Below, in pieces: positions 23,455 to 34,180 of a stretch of 64,000 nt of DNA. Position numbers and translations under genes: made by a program. Origin of the DNA: Heracleum sosnowskyi. Its lineage: Eukaryota > Streptophyta > Magnoliopsida > Apiales > Apiaceae. A model generated the notes under the pieces. It was not told the origin of the DNA and made no database searches. It saw only the letters and a list, made by a program, of their open reading frames with translations. Location: positions 930,001 through 994,000 of the forward strand of contig JAUIZM010000013.1 in NCBI GenBank assembly GCA_030848705.1. Direction: 5' to 3'. Every line of letters begins with the position of its first letter. The first letter of the stretch is position 1.

Positions 23455-23772
23455 TGTCTAACGCCTTCTCATGAATCTCTTTTCACCACTAACTTTCTGA
23501 GGGAAAAAAATAATTATTCTTTTCTATAAGCTGATAAATTATTTGACAATCAAAATAACATAATGCTTCTTTCTATAAATATTTTCTATATTTTCTATAT
23601 ATTTATTGTTTTTTTTAATTGAAGCTAAAAGATACTAAACATAACATATAGTCAGTACAAACAAAAATTACAAGTAAAAAGGAATCCATGAAAATTTCAA
23701 GAGTCAGAAAAGCCATGTAAAAGAAAACAAAGTGTTAAATGTTGACAAGGTTAAGGTACAAAACTCAAATTC
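23455..23772. repeat. OMT upstream segment, copy of 1-325
   Basis: Matches the window start. It is followed directly by the TATA box of copy 3, so this is probably the ancestral arrangement of the upstream region. Confidence 0.8.
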
Positions 23773-23782
23773 CTATATATAC
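23773..23782 (+). promoter_or_regulatory. TATA box of OMT copy 3
   Basis: CTATATATAC about 63 bp before the ATG at 23845. The core promoter differs in sequence from that of copies 1 and 2. Confidence 0.6.
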
Positions 23783-23844
23783 AAGGAACAAATTAAAGAT
23801 TATGCATTTAAGTTTTAACCACAAAGTAAGGCCAATTAGCTAAG

Positions 23845-25896
23845 ATGTCCAAAGAAGATGATGAAGAAGCCAATGATTTTATAAGGGTACTACAGCTAAA
23901 TAATGGGTCAATTCTTGGAATGGTAATGAAAGCTGCTATTGAGCTTTATTTATTTGAGATCATGGCTAAGACTGCTGCTTTTAATGGTACTTCTCCTTTT
24001 GGTGATAATGCTAAAATGTTGTCTAGTGATGATATTGTAGCTCATCTTCCCACACAAAATCCTGCAGCTACGTCCATGCTTGAGCGAATTCTCCGGTTTT
24101 TGGCTGCCAATTCCATCCTTATCCGGACAGTAGTAGTTGAAGATGATGGCAACGAAAAGAGTTTGTACAGTCTAGCAAGTATCTGCAAACATTACATTGC
24201 AGACGAAAATGGGGTTTCACTAGATCCTTTATTGCTTATGCTTCACGACAAAGTTTTTGTTGATTCTTGGTTCATCTGCTACTCTTTTTTATCTTTCAAA
24301 TTTTACACTAAAATGTTTTAGACATCTCCACGTATATCCTGTAAAACGCTTGTAACAATGTAATCAATGCCTTCAGGTACTAGTTGAAAGATGCGGTGAT
24401 TGAGGGAGGAATTCCTTTTAACAAGGCTCACGACGTCATGTATGCATTTGAATGCCCTGCAAAAGACGGCAGATACAATGATGTTTTTAATCAAGCAATG
24501 TATAACCACACCACTATAGTCATGCAGAAGATTTTAGAAGTTTACACTGGATTCAAAGAGATCACAGAGATCATAGACGTTGGTGGTGGAACCGGGGCAA
24601 CGGTAGCCAAAATCATAGCCATATATCCACAAATTAGGGGAATCAACTTCGATTTGCCTCATGTGATCAAGAACGCCGCTCCTTTACCTGGTAATTGAAC
24701 TCATGCTGTGTGTTAATTTAGCAAAAATAAAATAAAATTGAACTCAGGCTGGATTAGCCTCTTATCTTGAGTTAGGTTTGATAGATCACAATGGAAAACG
24801 AAGAGATTATTAGAATGTATAATTAGGCAATTTTATAAGCATCTAAATATATTGTCACTATCCTGATTAAGGAAAGATATGAAGATATATTATGAACCTC
24901 CTTCATTGGCGCATGCTAGGTGTGGAGCATGTGGGAGGAGATATGTTCGAAAGTGTCCCAAAAGGAGAGGTCATTTTCATGAAGGTGAGTACTTTCGTGA
25001 TACAAAAACTAAGCTTAATTTCATATTTATGAATACACTTATACACATGTGTAATGTTACAAAGTTGTCCAAAACATAAACCTGTTTTTCATATCTTGGA
25101 ATACTTGGGTTATGCAGTGGATACTTCACGACCAGAGCGATGTGTTAGGATCGCATCCACTATAGATCAGCGTTAATCAAACACAATAACAAACACGAAA
25201 GTAAAGAACACAACAATTTAACGTGGAAACCCCTCAAGGGAGGGTAAAACCACAAATCCACTATGAATGTATTACAAGTTTGGAGTCGCTCCCTCACTCA
25301 ACACTCTTGAACAATCACCTCACCTTGATTACAAAAGCTCTTTTTTGTGTATCGCACACAACTCTCTAAGTTTTGCAATACTTTAAAACCCCTACAAATA
25401 TCTATATTTATAGGCACCACACAAGTATTCTAATCCTAATATATCTCAATTCAATTTGTGACAATTACCATCTTTTCTTATCTTGGATAGAAATTTTCCA
25501 CAATTCTTATCTTTATCAAAATAAGACTGTCCTCAATTATCACAAATTAGAATACTGCCCATAATAGGATTCTTAACTTATTTAGAAATTCGGGGCGGAG
25601 CCCAACACGATGAACAGTGCTTGAAGCTTTTAAAGAATTGCTGTAAGGCCCTTCCAGAATTTGGTAAGGTGGTGATTGTAGAATCAGTAGTGCCCGAGTA
25701 TACAAACACAGGTTCTTCATTAAAATTAAGCAACGTCATGGATATTGATATGGTAATGATAGTTATAAATCCGGGAGGAAAAGACAGGAGTTTAAAGGAA
25801 TTTGAGGCATTGGCAAAAGAATCTGGATTTGCAACTTTCGAACTCATATGCAGCGCAGCTGTTTACAGTGTATTGGAATTTCAGAAAAAAGTGTAG
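23845..25896 (+). pseudogene. O-methyltransferase copy 3 (nonsense and LTR insertion)
   Basis: Exons by homology: 23845-24269, 24377-24690, 24920-24984, and an exon 4 split into 25118-25142 and 25613-25896. The second codon after the exon 1-2 junction is TAG (24381-24383) where copies 1 and 2 have CAG, so translation would stop after about 143 residues. Exon 4 is interrupted by a solo LTR with a CGATG target duplication. The Trp of the catalytic HDW is changed (TGG to CAG), and exon 3 has a Glu-to-Gly change. The SAM motif (DVGGGTG) is, by contrast, canonical here. It is the most diverged of the three copies and lies closest to the array's right edge. It cannot make an active enzyme. Confidence 0.92.
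25143..25607. mobile_element. Solo LTR in OMT copy 3 exon 4
   Basis: Starts TGTTAGGATC and ends GCCCAACA (TGTT...AACA inverted ends). Perfect 5-bp target duplication CGATG at 25138-25142 and 25608-25612. It contains the ACGTGGAAACCCCTCAAGGG type block typical of copia-type LTRs. The internal region was lost, presumably by LTR-LTR recombination. Length 465 bp. Confidence 0.9.
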
Positions 25897-26457
25897 ATTG
25901 TTGCATCATTCTTTTAATAAATTTGTAAGTTTTTAAGGATTTGAACTTTGCTGGAGATTTGCCAGATTAAAATTCTCTTGGAAGTTTTTGATTAGCATAT
26001 ATCCGTATTAACACATGAATCTTTGATTGGTAAATGTGGTACCTTCTTATGAACTCATGAATAAAAGTTCAAAGAATTTATTTTGGATTTTAGACATCCC
26101 TCGTTTCTGATACTTTGTTCTGGTTTGAGTATGGTTAATTAGTTGAACAAAATAAACCAAATAAAAAATTACCAACCAGAGATGTACTGAACTTTGAACT
26201 AGATATTAGTACTGCTGCTACTTGAATGATAACTGATGAAGAAGATTCCATCTTTGAACTTGCTAGACAATGCCGCAATAGTGATTTTTTCATCATCATC
26301 ATCTCCAAAATCCAGAAGTTTTTGGTAGCATGTCAGTAGAAAACCAACAGAAATGCATATTACAGAGAAGTAATATGCAAGGGGAGCTAATTACGTGCCA
26401 CAGCCCAACATCCAGACATTTTTTGTTGCTAAATATCCGCATCCATGCAGTTATTTG

Positions 26458-26565
26458 ATGATTGCAGGTAATCAATTGTACAATATGAAGAAACACAAAT
26501 TAGGTTGATAAAACAAACGGATCACTAAATCTACAAAATATATTAACTTCATTCTATTACCTCAG
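26458..26565. other. Junction between OMT array and captured-gene block
   Basis: OMT 3'-flank homology ends near CCATGCAGTTA (about 26457). New sequence follows with no recognisable transposon terminus, so the left border of the next block is undefined. Confidence 0.4.
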
Positions 26566-27702
26566 GTCTCAATTCTATTACCTTAATAGTTTGTGGGGGA
26601 GCTTTAACTCAGGCTATTGTACTGCTCTGGCTTTTACTAGGTTACAGGTATGTGTTCTTGTGATATTGAATTGTACTCTGTGGACAAGACTTAAATTTCT
26701 TGAAGACCTTTATTAAATTAAAAATCTCTATCATATTGGTTCATCTGTTTTTTTGTTCTTATGAAAATATGCAGCACGAGTACTGGATTATATGGCATTG
26801 TCATTCCTCTTATCATAGCAGCAATATGGGGCATTGGTGATGGAATTTTTAACACACAGCTTAGTGCATTAATTGCATTGCTGTTCAAGCATGACATGGT
26901 ATTAGTTATTTATTTTTGCTGCTGTAATCCTTTTTGCTTAATTCTTCTTCCAGATGGTCTTGTTTTACATCTTCTATTAGCATCCTTGTTTAACATACCT
27001 TTTTAATATGGTACTCTAGCATATCCTATGATCTTAAAAGTTCTAGTGCTTTGTTTTTCATTGAGTAGGCAATGGTATATCCACAACAAATTCTGTGATG
27101 AATTCATAAACATATCAAAGACTGTTTTTTAATGCTTTAAAATTGTGGCAAAAGTAATTACTGACGGAGTTGAGTGTATAATTCTGTTTACGATAAGTTG
27201 GACTTGCTTACAATTGCATGTAGCCAATAGGAAAGATCTCTTTCTGTTTCTTTAAACTCCCATTATTCTATGTTCCTTTTCAAGATTGTATAAGATTCCC
27301 AGTTCTTTAGTGAGTCGGGCATACGCTATGGACTACTTGGACTAAGAATTCTGCTAACCCAGCTTTCTGATGAAGATTTAGTAAATGGTTAGCTAGAGTA
27401 GTACAAGTGGACTAATGAGTTTAAAATTATATATATATATATATATATGTATTGCTAATTAAAATTATTATTTTTTGGTTATAATGTAAAATGTCAAGGG
27501 GCAGGCAGCAAGTTATTTAGTGATACATAACTGGGAATATATGATACATGGATTTAAGTGTATATACTTGTAAAGGACAATTAGTAATTACTTCTTCTGC
27601 TTTTTTTCCAACAGGAAGGTTCATTTGCACAACTCAAGCTTTGGCAGAGTGCTTCAACCGCGATTGTCTTTTTCGTAAGCCCCTACATTACATTCAGTTT
27701 AG
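26566..27702 (+). pseudogene. UNC93-like transporter gene fragment
   Basis: Three exon-like pieces with good splice sites: 26566-26647 (NSITLIVCGGALTQAIVLLW), 26775-26898 (TGLYGIVIPLIIAAIWGIGD, then NTQLSALIALLFKHDM) and 27615-27702 (EGSFAQLKLWQSASTAIVFF, then VSPYITF). Joined in order they match the C-terminal half of plant UNC93-like membrane proteins of the major facilitator superfamily (recognised from memory), with hydrophobic helices and the NTQLSAL and FKHD blocks. The N-terminal half and the true 3' end are missing. The frame then runs into stops at an 11-bp duplication (TTTAGATGTAG twice, about 27698-27719). Exon reading frames are intact, so capture is fairly recent. I infer transduplication by a transposon. 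Confidence 0.75.
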
Positions 27703-27718
27703 ATGTAGTTTAGATGTA

Positions 27719-28027
27719 GGGGATGAGAGTGGTTGGGCGCATGCTGAAGCGAAAGGGAGAAGACGCAAAACAAAGAGAAAAATGTCTAAACCTGGAAGAC
27801 ATTCAGTTGCACAGTCAAATTCAAATTATTTTGACGACCCAGAAACAATGGATACGATGCCTGCAGTTGAGCAAGATAAAAAATTGCAGAAACCGTTAGA
27901 TGTGAGTTGTTCATGTAGCAAATGGTCCTTCTGCAAGACAGCTAAATGTGAGTGTCGAGTTGCAGGGGTAATTGCGGTATTTCATGTGGCTCCTAGAATT
28001 AAGATTTTCTTTTTAAGATTTGTATAA
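27719..28027 (+). pseudogene. KIN-4-like Cys-rich tail fragment
   Basis: An open frame continues from the UNC93-like piece in another phase: DESGWAHAEAKGRRRKTKRK, then an acidic stretch (YFDDPETMDTMPA), then VSCSCSKWSFCKTAKCECRV. The CSCS-x5-CK-x3-CECR pattern is that of the Cys-rich C-terminus of plant KIN-4 kinesins (from memory, moderately sure). It stops at TAA soon after the last Cys, where a donor-like GG/GTAATTG follows AGGG. Only the tail is present; there is no motor domain in the window. With the preceding exons it forms a chimeric transcript candidate. Confidence 0.5.
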
Positions 28028-28277
28028 TTACAATTAGCAGGAAGCAAACCTTGACCCCTAGAATGATTTTTTCTAGTGCTCTGATTTACCATTGTATTTC
28101 AGATTTGTATAATTAGAATGGTTTGTATTTCAAGTATGTGATAATAATTATTTTAATTTAATTAGTCACTTTGTTGAGAAATTTGGGTTGCAAGTTTTAT
28201 TATTATTTTTGGTTGTTAATAATAGGAATTTTGATGTATATATAAATATAAACAGGGGAAAAAATGTCATTTTTCAG

Positions 28278-28600
28278 TAGACATACGTAGGCCTTTTTGG
28301 TCTTATACGTCGCCCTTTTTGATCTTATTCGTCGCCTTTTTTTGATATTATACGTCGCCCTTTTTATGACATTATACGTCGCGCTTTTTGATCTTATACG
28401 TCGCCCTTTTTATGAAATTATACGTCGTCCTTTTTGGTCTTATACGTCGCCTTTTTAACCGACGTATATGATGCTTTATACGTCGCCTTTTTAACCGACG
28501 TAAAAGATGGTGACTTTATACGACGCCCCTGTATACGTCGCCAAAAGGGCGACGTAAAAGACCAAAAAAGGCGACGTAATAGGCCTGTTTTGTACTAGTG
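28278..28600. mobile_element. CACTA-type terminus with TACGTCGCC repeats
   Basis: A dense array of TATACGTCGCCCTTTTT units in direct, then inverted orientation ends at TTTTGTACTAGTG (28588-28600). Its reverse complement, CACTAGTACAAAA, is a CACTA-like end. The matching left end was not found in the window, so the element is truncated or its left end is degenerate. It probably carried the UNC93/KIN-4 chimera just to its left. Confidence 0.7.
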
Positions 28601-30331
28601 TTCCACCAATGACCAAGAGAGCTAAATATATAAATTGGTCGACACCATCATGAATCAAATTACAAATATTATCAAATGTCTAGCTTTGAGTACTATAATT
28701 TTAATTTAACAAAATCAAACCAAAAGCACACTTTATAAATTATAAAAAATGTAAAATTATTAACACATCTATTACAGATAGTCGATAACCCAACAAGCAG
28801 TCAGAGATCGAAGGCAAGCAAGTGAAAAATATTTTAATTATGGGCCGAGCTATTCTTTGGATCAACCAATTAATTTCTTCATATCTTTTGTTTGTTATAC
28901 TGGCAATGTTCAGCCCAGAAAGCTTTTGAGAAATGCTCAGACCTCTACTTTGAAATCTTTTTTAGCCATCAACAAGTGCCCACTATTTTCAAAATATATT
29001 TCATGTGCTCACCCGCACTGCAAAATATATACACTCTATGCGAAAGAATCCCTGGATATGCCTTTGACCTCTCACTGTATGTCATTTACCAGCTTGTACC
29101 AGGATCAGGCTAGCCGAGCAAGCCATTCTAATTCAATTGCACAGGCGACAGAAATCACATGGCGAGGGAATGAATATGCATGGCCGAGGGAATTATCAAG
29201 TACAAGTCAATTTTGATGCAGCATGAACTTGCTTTTTCAACATTTAATCCATTAAACAGCTTTCTCCGTGTAGTATTGCTTTATAAATAAATCAAATGTT
29301 AACAAGTTGGTGATTTCATAGAACTGTCAGTTTTTGTTGATTTTTTTTTATTTCTTTTATATATAAAAAATTAGGCGTGCTTGCTAAACTCATATTGATC
29401 TCTACCTCTATATATTTTTATAGGACGTATGATTCCTTTTTATTTTTGTGGTAATTTCTCATGTGATATTATTAAAGATTCATTCTAGTGTTTCTGTGCT
29501 TTTATTTTCTGCTTGTCTAGGTCAAGGTAAACAATAATGTGGAAAATTTAAGTTGAACCGCAAAGGACAGAGGACATGTTAAGAAGAAACTTGTCGCTGG
29601 ATGACTTTATCAATATAGAATATGTTTAGACAACTTCTTTTAATGTTTTTTTTTTGTAACCCTTTTTATATTTTATAGATAATTAGAAATAAGTCGAGAG
29701 GTATCAGATGAATCGACTCTCATCGACAGTTACACATAGTTCTCAACCAAATTGCTAGACAATTGGCTAGTAGTGAGTGGAGGGAATGAGAGAAAACTCA
29801 ACTTCCCTTGTCTCACCATCATTCACTCTTGGAAGAAACATCCAAGGATAATGGATAAAGATCCTTAAAGGACTCAAGAAGCACCATGGTAACCATCTTC
29901 GGATACGAAACATCCCACGAAGCATCCCACGAAGCATCAGCACAATCGGAGCACGAGAAGAAGGAGAGATGTCAAGAGGAAATAAAAAGACGAATGAAGG
30001 TGGGAGGGAAAAAGAGTGGTGGCTAGGGTTAGAAGGGGGGAGAGCAAAGAAAGTGTACGGACGACTCTCATTTTTTTCTTTTTAATGTTCTCTGTTACGG
30101 GAATGATAATTGTTCTTAATTATGTCACATTGATAATGTGCAAACTGAAATATTATAAATATTTATATGTAAAAGTGATACGTGACCTTTGATATTCTTT
30201 TGGAACATATCTGGTACCATATGCATTGTTACGAGGGAATATGATGTAAAAATAATTTAGTACCAAGAATGCTAGCATAATAGAGGACTTGCTGAAGACC
30301 ATTTTCTATGTTACAACTTAAACAAAAGATT
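28601..30331. other. Spacer with a dispersed repeat
   Basis: No gene recognised. 29010-29215 (GCACTGCAAAATATATAC..., GGCGAGGGAAT...) is related to 49174-49375 and 49545-49735, so it is a dispersed repeat family. The 119-codon ORF at 28857-29216 runs through that repeat and is not supported. The remainder (29216-30331) is AT-rich and featureless to me. Confidence 0.5.
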
Positions 30332-30634
30332 AGTATATTGCTCTCCAAAAATATATATATTGTAAAAGGCGTGCCTTGTGTCTAAAGAAAAGGAAGAGAC
30401 CGTAAAAATCTTAATAAAAAACTAGGTGGGCTTAATCCACTATATATATAGAGATACGTGTATATATCTTGAGAGCATCATCCGAAAATTCAATACTCAA
30501 CGAATTCTTTCAAACTTAGCCCAAATTACACCTTCCCCCTAAATCAAAGATCTATACGATTGACCCGACTTACAAATTTAATTTTGAGACTATAACCCTA
30601 ACGAAAATTAGATTTAACATTATTCATGAACTAA
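30332..30634. repeat. Long direct repeat, left copy, first part
   Basis: Matches 39805-40106 at roughly 95% by eye. Continued after the CACTA insertion at 37050-37328. Together about 580 bp, flanking the LINE. Confidence 0.85.
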
Positions 30635-31123
30635 CACTACAACAAATATGGGTTTTTGTGACAGAATACTTACGACGGAATGTCTGGAGCGCCTATCTTA
30701 CGACGGATAGTTCAATCTGTCGCAAATACTTACGACGGACACAACAATCCGTCGTAAGGTCATTATTTAAATAATATAACATGCCACAAAATCACCCCTC
30801 CGAGCAAAACGATATCGTTTCACACTTACGACGGATCATAACTCTGTCGTAAGATCATTATTTTATTAAATATCTGTATTTAAATATTTTAACGACGTCG
30901 TTTGGGAAGCTACTTACGACAAAAATTACATTTGTTACAAGTTCGAAACTTACGACAACATGTGTTCTGTCGTAAAATGGGTATTTTACTATATATTTGT
31001 GATTAAATATAAATACAAAATGAAGATTGTTAGTATGGGCCGAAGACGACACCGTTTTAAAACAAACTTACAAGGTCGGAACTTACGACAACAACATTTT
31101 TCGGTCGTAAATTGAATATTTTA

Positions 31124-31177
<54 letters not shown>

Positions 31178-31216
31178 GCTAACTTAATGAATTTAAAAAT
31201 ATCACTAAAATAAAAT

Positions 31217-32545
31217 TTATTTTTTTTTTATTTTTTTTTTTGAAATATCACTAAATAGATAGATTTAAACATCCATAGGATTAAATCGTCGATAAATATT
31301 TTTAAAAAAACCGAAAAACCAATTCGGGAGGGAACGCTAGTTAGAAGTACAAGTCAAAGTACTAATTGACTATTAAAATCTCAAACCAAATAAATTTATT
31401 ATTTTCCAAAAATTTTGAAATATCATTAAAATAGATAGATCGTCACATCCTTACGGTTGGATCGTCGATAAATATTTTTAAAATAATCGAAACACCAATT
31501 CGGGAGGAAACACTAGCTAGAAGTACAAGTCAAAGTACTAATTGACTCTTAAAATCTCAAACCAAGTAAATTTATTATTTTCCAAAAAAAATTGAAATAT
31601 CATTAAAATAGATAGATCATCACATCTGTATGGTTGGATTGTCGAGAAATATTTTTAAAAAAATTGAAACACCAATTCGGGAGGAAACACTAGTTAGAAA
31701 TAGAAGTCAAAGTATTAACTCACTCTTAAAATCTTAAACCAAATAAATTTATTATTTTCCAAAAATTTTGAAATATCATTAAGATAGATAGATCATCACA
31801 TCCGTACGGTTGGATCGTCGATAAATATTTTTTAAAAAATCGAAAAACCATTTCGGAAGGAAACACTAGTTAGAAGTACAAGTCAAAGTACTAATTGACT
31901 CTTAAAATCTCAAACCAAATAAATTTATTATTTTCCAAAATTTTTGAAATATCATTAAAATAGATAGATCGTCACATCCGTACGGTTGGATCGTCGATAA
32001 ATATTTTTAAAATAATCGAAACACCAATTCGAGAGGAAACACTAGCTACTAGTATAAGTCAAAGTACTAATTGACTCTTAAACTCTCAAACCAAATAAAT
32101 TTATTATTTTCCAAATTTTTTTGAAATATCATTAAAATAGACAGATCACCACATCCATACGGTTGGATCGTCGATAAGTAGTTTTAAAAAAATCGAAACA
32201 CCAATTCGGGAGGAAACACTAGTTAGAAGTACAAGTCAAAGTACTAATTGACTCTTAAAATCTCAAACCAAATAAATTTTTTATTTTCCAAAAATTTTGA
32301 AATATCATTAAAATAGATAGATCGTCACATCCGTACGGTTGGATCATCGATAATATTTTTTTAAATAATCGAAACACCAATTCGAGAGAAAACACTAGTT
32401 AGAAGTATAAGTCAAAGTACTAATTGACTCTTAAAATCTCAAACCAAATAAATTTATTATTTTCCAAAAAATTTGAAATATCATTCAAATAGATAGATAT
32501 TCACATCCTTACGGTTGGATCGTCGATAAATATTTCTCGATAATT
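31217..32545. repeat. Tandem array of about eight 176-bp units
   Basis: Successive anchors GAAATATCA begin at 31242, 31417, 31594, 31770, 31946, 32123, 32299 and 32475, giving spacings of 175-177 bp. Units share GATAGATCGTCACATCCGTA, CGGTTGGATCGTCGATAAAT and GGAGGAAACACTAG blocks with scattered changes. No coding potential. Confidence 0.93.
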
Positions 32546-34180
32546 ATACCGTATAACACTATCATGATGAAGCCAGTGGGTCGATAGATTTAATTCTTTA
32601 CAAATTTGAAGCAATTCACGATATTCAATTTACGACGAAATATGTAGTTTGTCGTAAGTTTTCTAGTACTTACGACCGATTCCGTCATAAGTTAGTCATA
32701 TTTACGACGAAATATGTAGTTTGTCGTAAGTTTCTCAGTACTTACGACTGATTCCGTCGTAAGTTTCCCGGTATTTACGACTGATTCCGTCGTAAGTTTC
32801 CAAGTACTTACAACTATTACAACTAAATAAGAATACTTTGTCATAAATATTATTAGGATTCATTATATTTTAATCAAATTTATCATTAAAATTACTTTTC
32901 TACTCTTATTTATTCAAGAATCATATATTACATAATTAACTAATAATTGAGAACAAGTGATGATCACATCAACTCTTAAATAAAACAAAGAGATTAATTT
33001 CCAAATTGTAATATTCGTTATTATAGATAAACAAAAGTGACTATATGATATTGTTAAGAATCCACTAAACAAGAAATATTAGTGTTACTAATATTTAACA
33101 ATTATGTCAAACAATATTTAACAATTACAATATTAATTTTTATATTTATATAAGGTATAATTGTGACAATTTGCGAATAAAAACAGAATAATATATCCAA
33201 AGAAACTCAATCATAAAAAAATATTAATTTATTAATTAAATTAAATAAAAACACACAATCACTAATAGAGGTGTGTATTATATAACACAATCACTAATAG
33301 GTAAACTTTTTTAGATAATTAAAAGTATTAAAATTTATTTGAAAATAAATAAGTAAGAGTTGCCTGTGATATTTTTGTAAAATGAGAGATTTTAGTAAGG
33401 ATAAATAGAAAATGTAACATGTTTTAATTGAAAAAGATAATTGCCCGATAGTTTTGGAAAATGAGTGGATTTTGTTAAAAAAAATAGAAAAATGTGTTTA
33501 AATTATAAAAGGCAATCAGCTAGTTACTATTTTTATATTATTAAATTATTATTATTATTTATTAAAATAATATTAATAATAAGGACAAATAGAAAAGGTA
33601 ATACGTTGGCATGTTAAAATATTATTATTATTTATTACTATTTTTAATTATATTAATTGTATTTCATAAAAAACTACGCTGGCATGTTAAAATACGTAAG
33701 ATTTTTTAAATAATTAAAATCATTAAAATATATTTTAAAATAAATAAGTAAGAGTTGCACCTGATATTTTTAGAAAAGAGAGATTTTAGTGAGAACAAAT
33801 ATAAAAAGTAATATGTTTTAATTTAAAGGTAATTGCTGGTGATATTTTTGGAAAAGTTGTAAATTTTGAAATAAAAAGTGTTTTAATTATAAAAGACAAT
33901 TAGCTAGTTACTATTTTTATATTATTTTATTATTTATAAAATAGAATAAATGACCAAAAACCGAAAACCGAAAACCAAAACTTTTAATGTTTCGGCTTTA
34001 ATAATATAGTATAGAAGATTTAAAAAAAATAATAAAATAACAATTAACAATCCGTGCATCGCACAGGTTTTAACAAAAATTAAAACAATTTTTATAATTT
34101 TTTTATAATTTTGAAAACTTGAAATAAAAATATTAAATAGTAAAATTAAAATAAAAACACTATACTCTCCCCTCCCTCCC
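32546..34180. other. AT-rich CACTA interior with Helitron-like piece
   Basis: 32620-32830 repeats the TTACGACGGA/TCCGTCGTAA subterminal words. 33300-34015 resembles the reversed Helitron fragments of 13900-14810 and ends with the reversed 5' signature AATGTTTCGGCTTTAATAAT...TATAGA. A reversed 3'-type hairpin (CCGTGCATCGCACAGG) follows at about 34051-34066. No gene. Confidence 0.45.

Noticed and set aside
28857..29216. 119-codon + strand ORF
   Set aside because: Runs through a dispersed repeat (also at 49174 and 49545) in which the frame is not kept.
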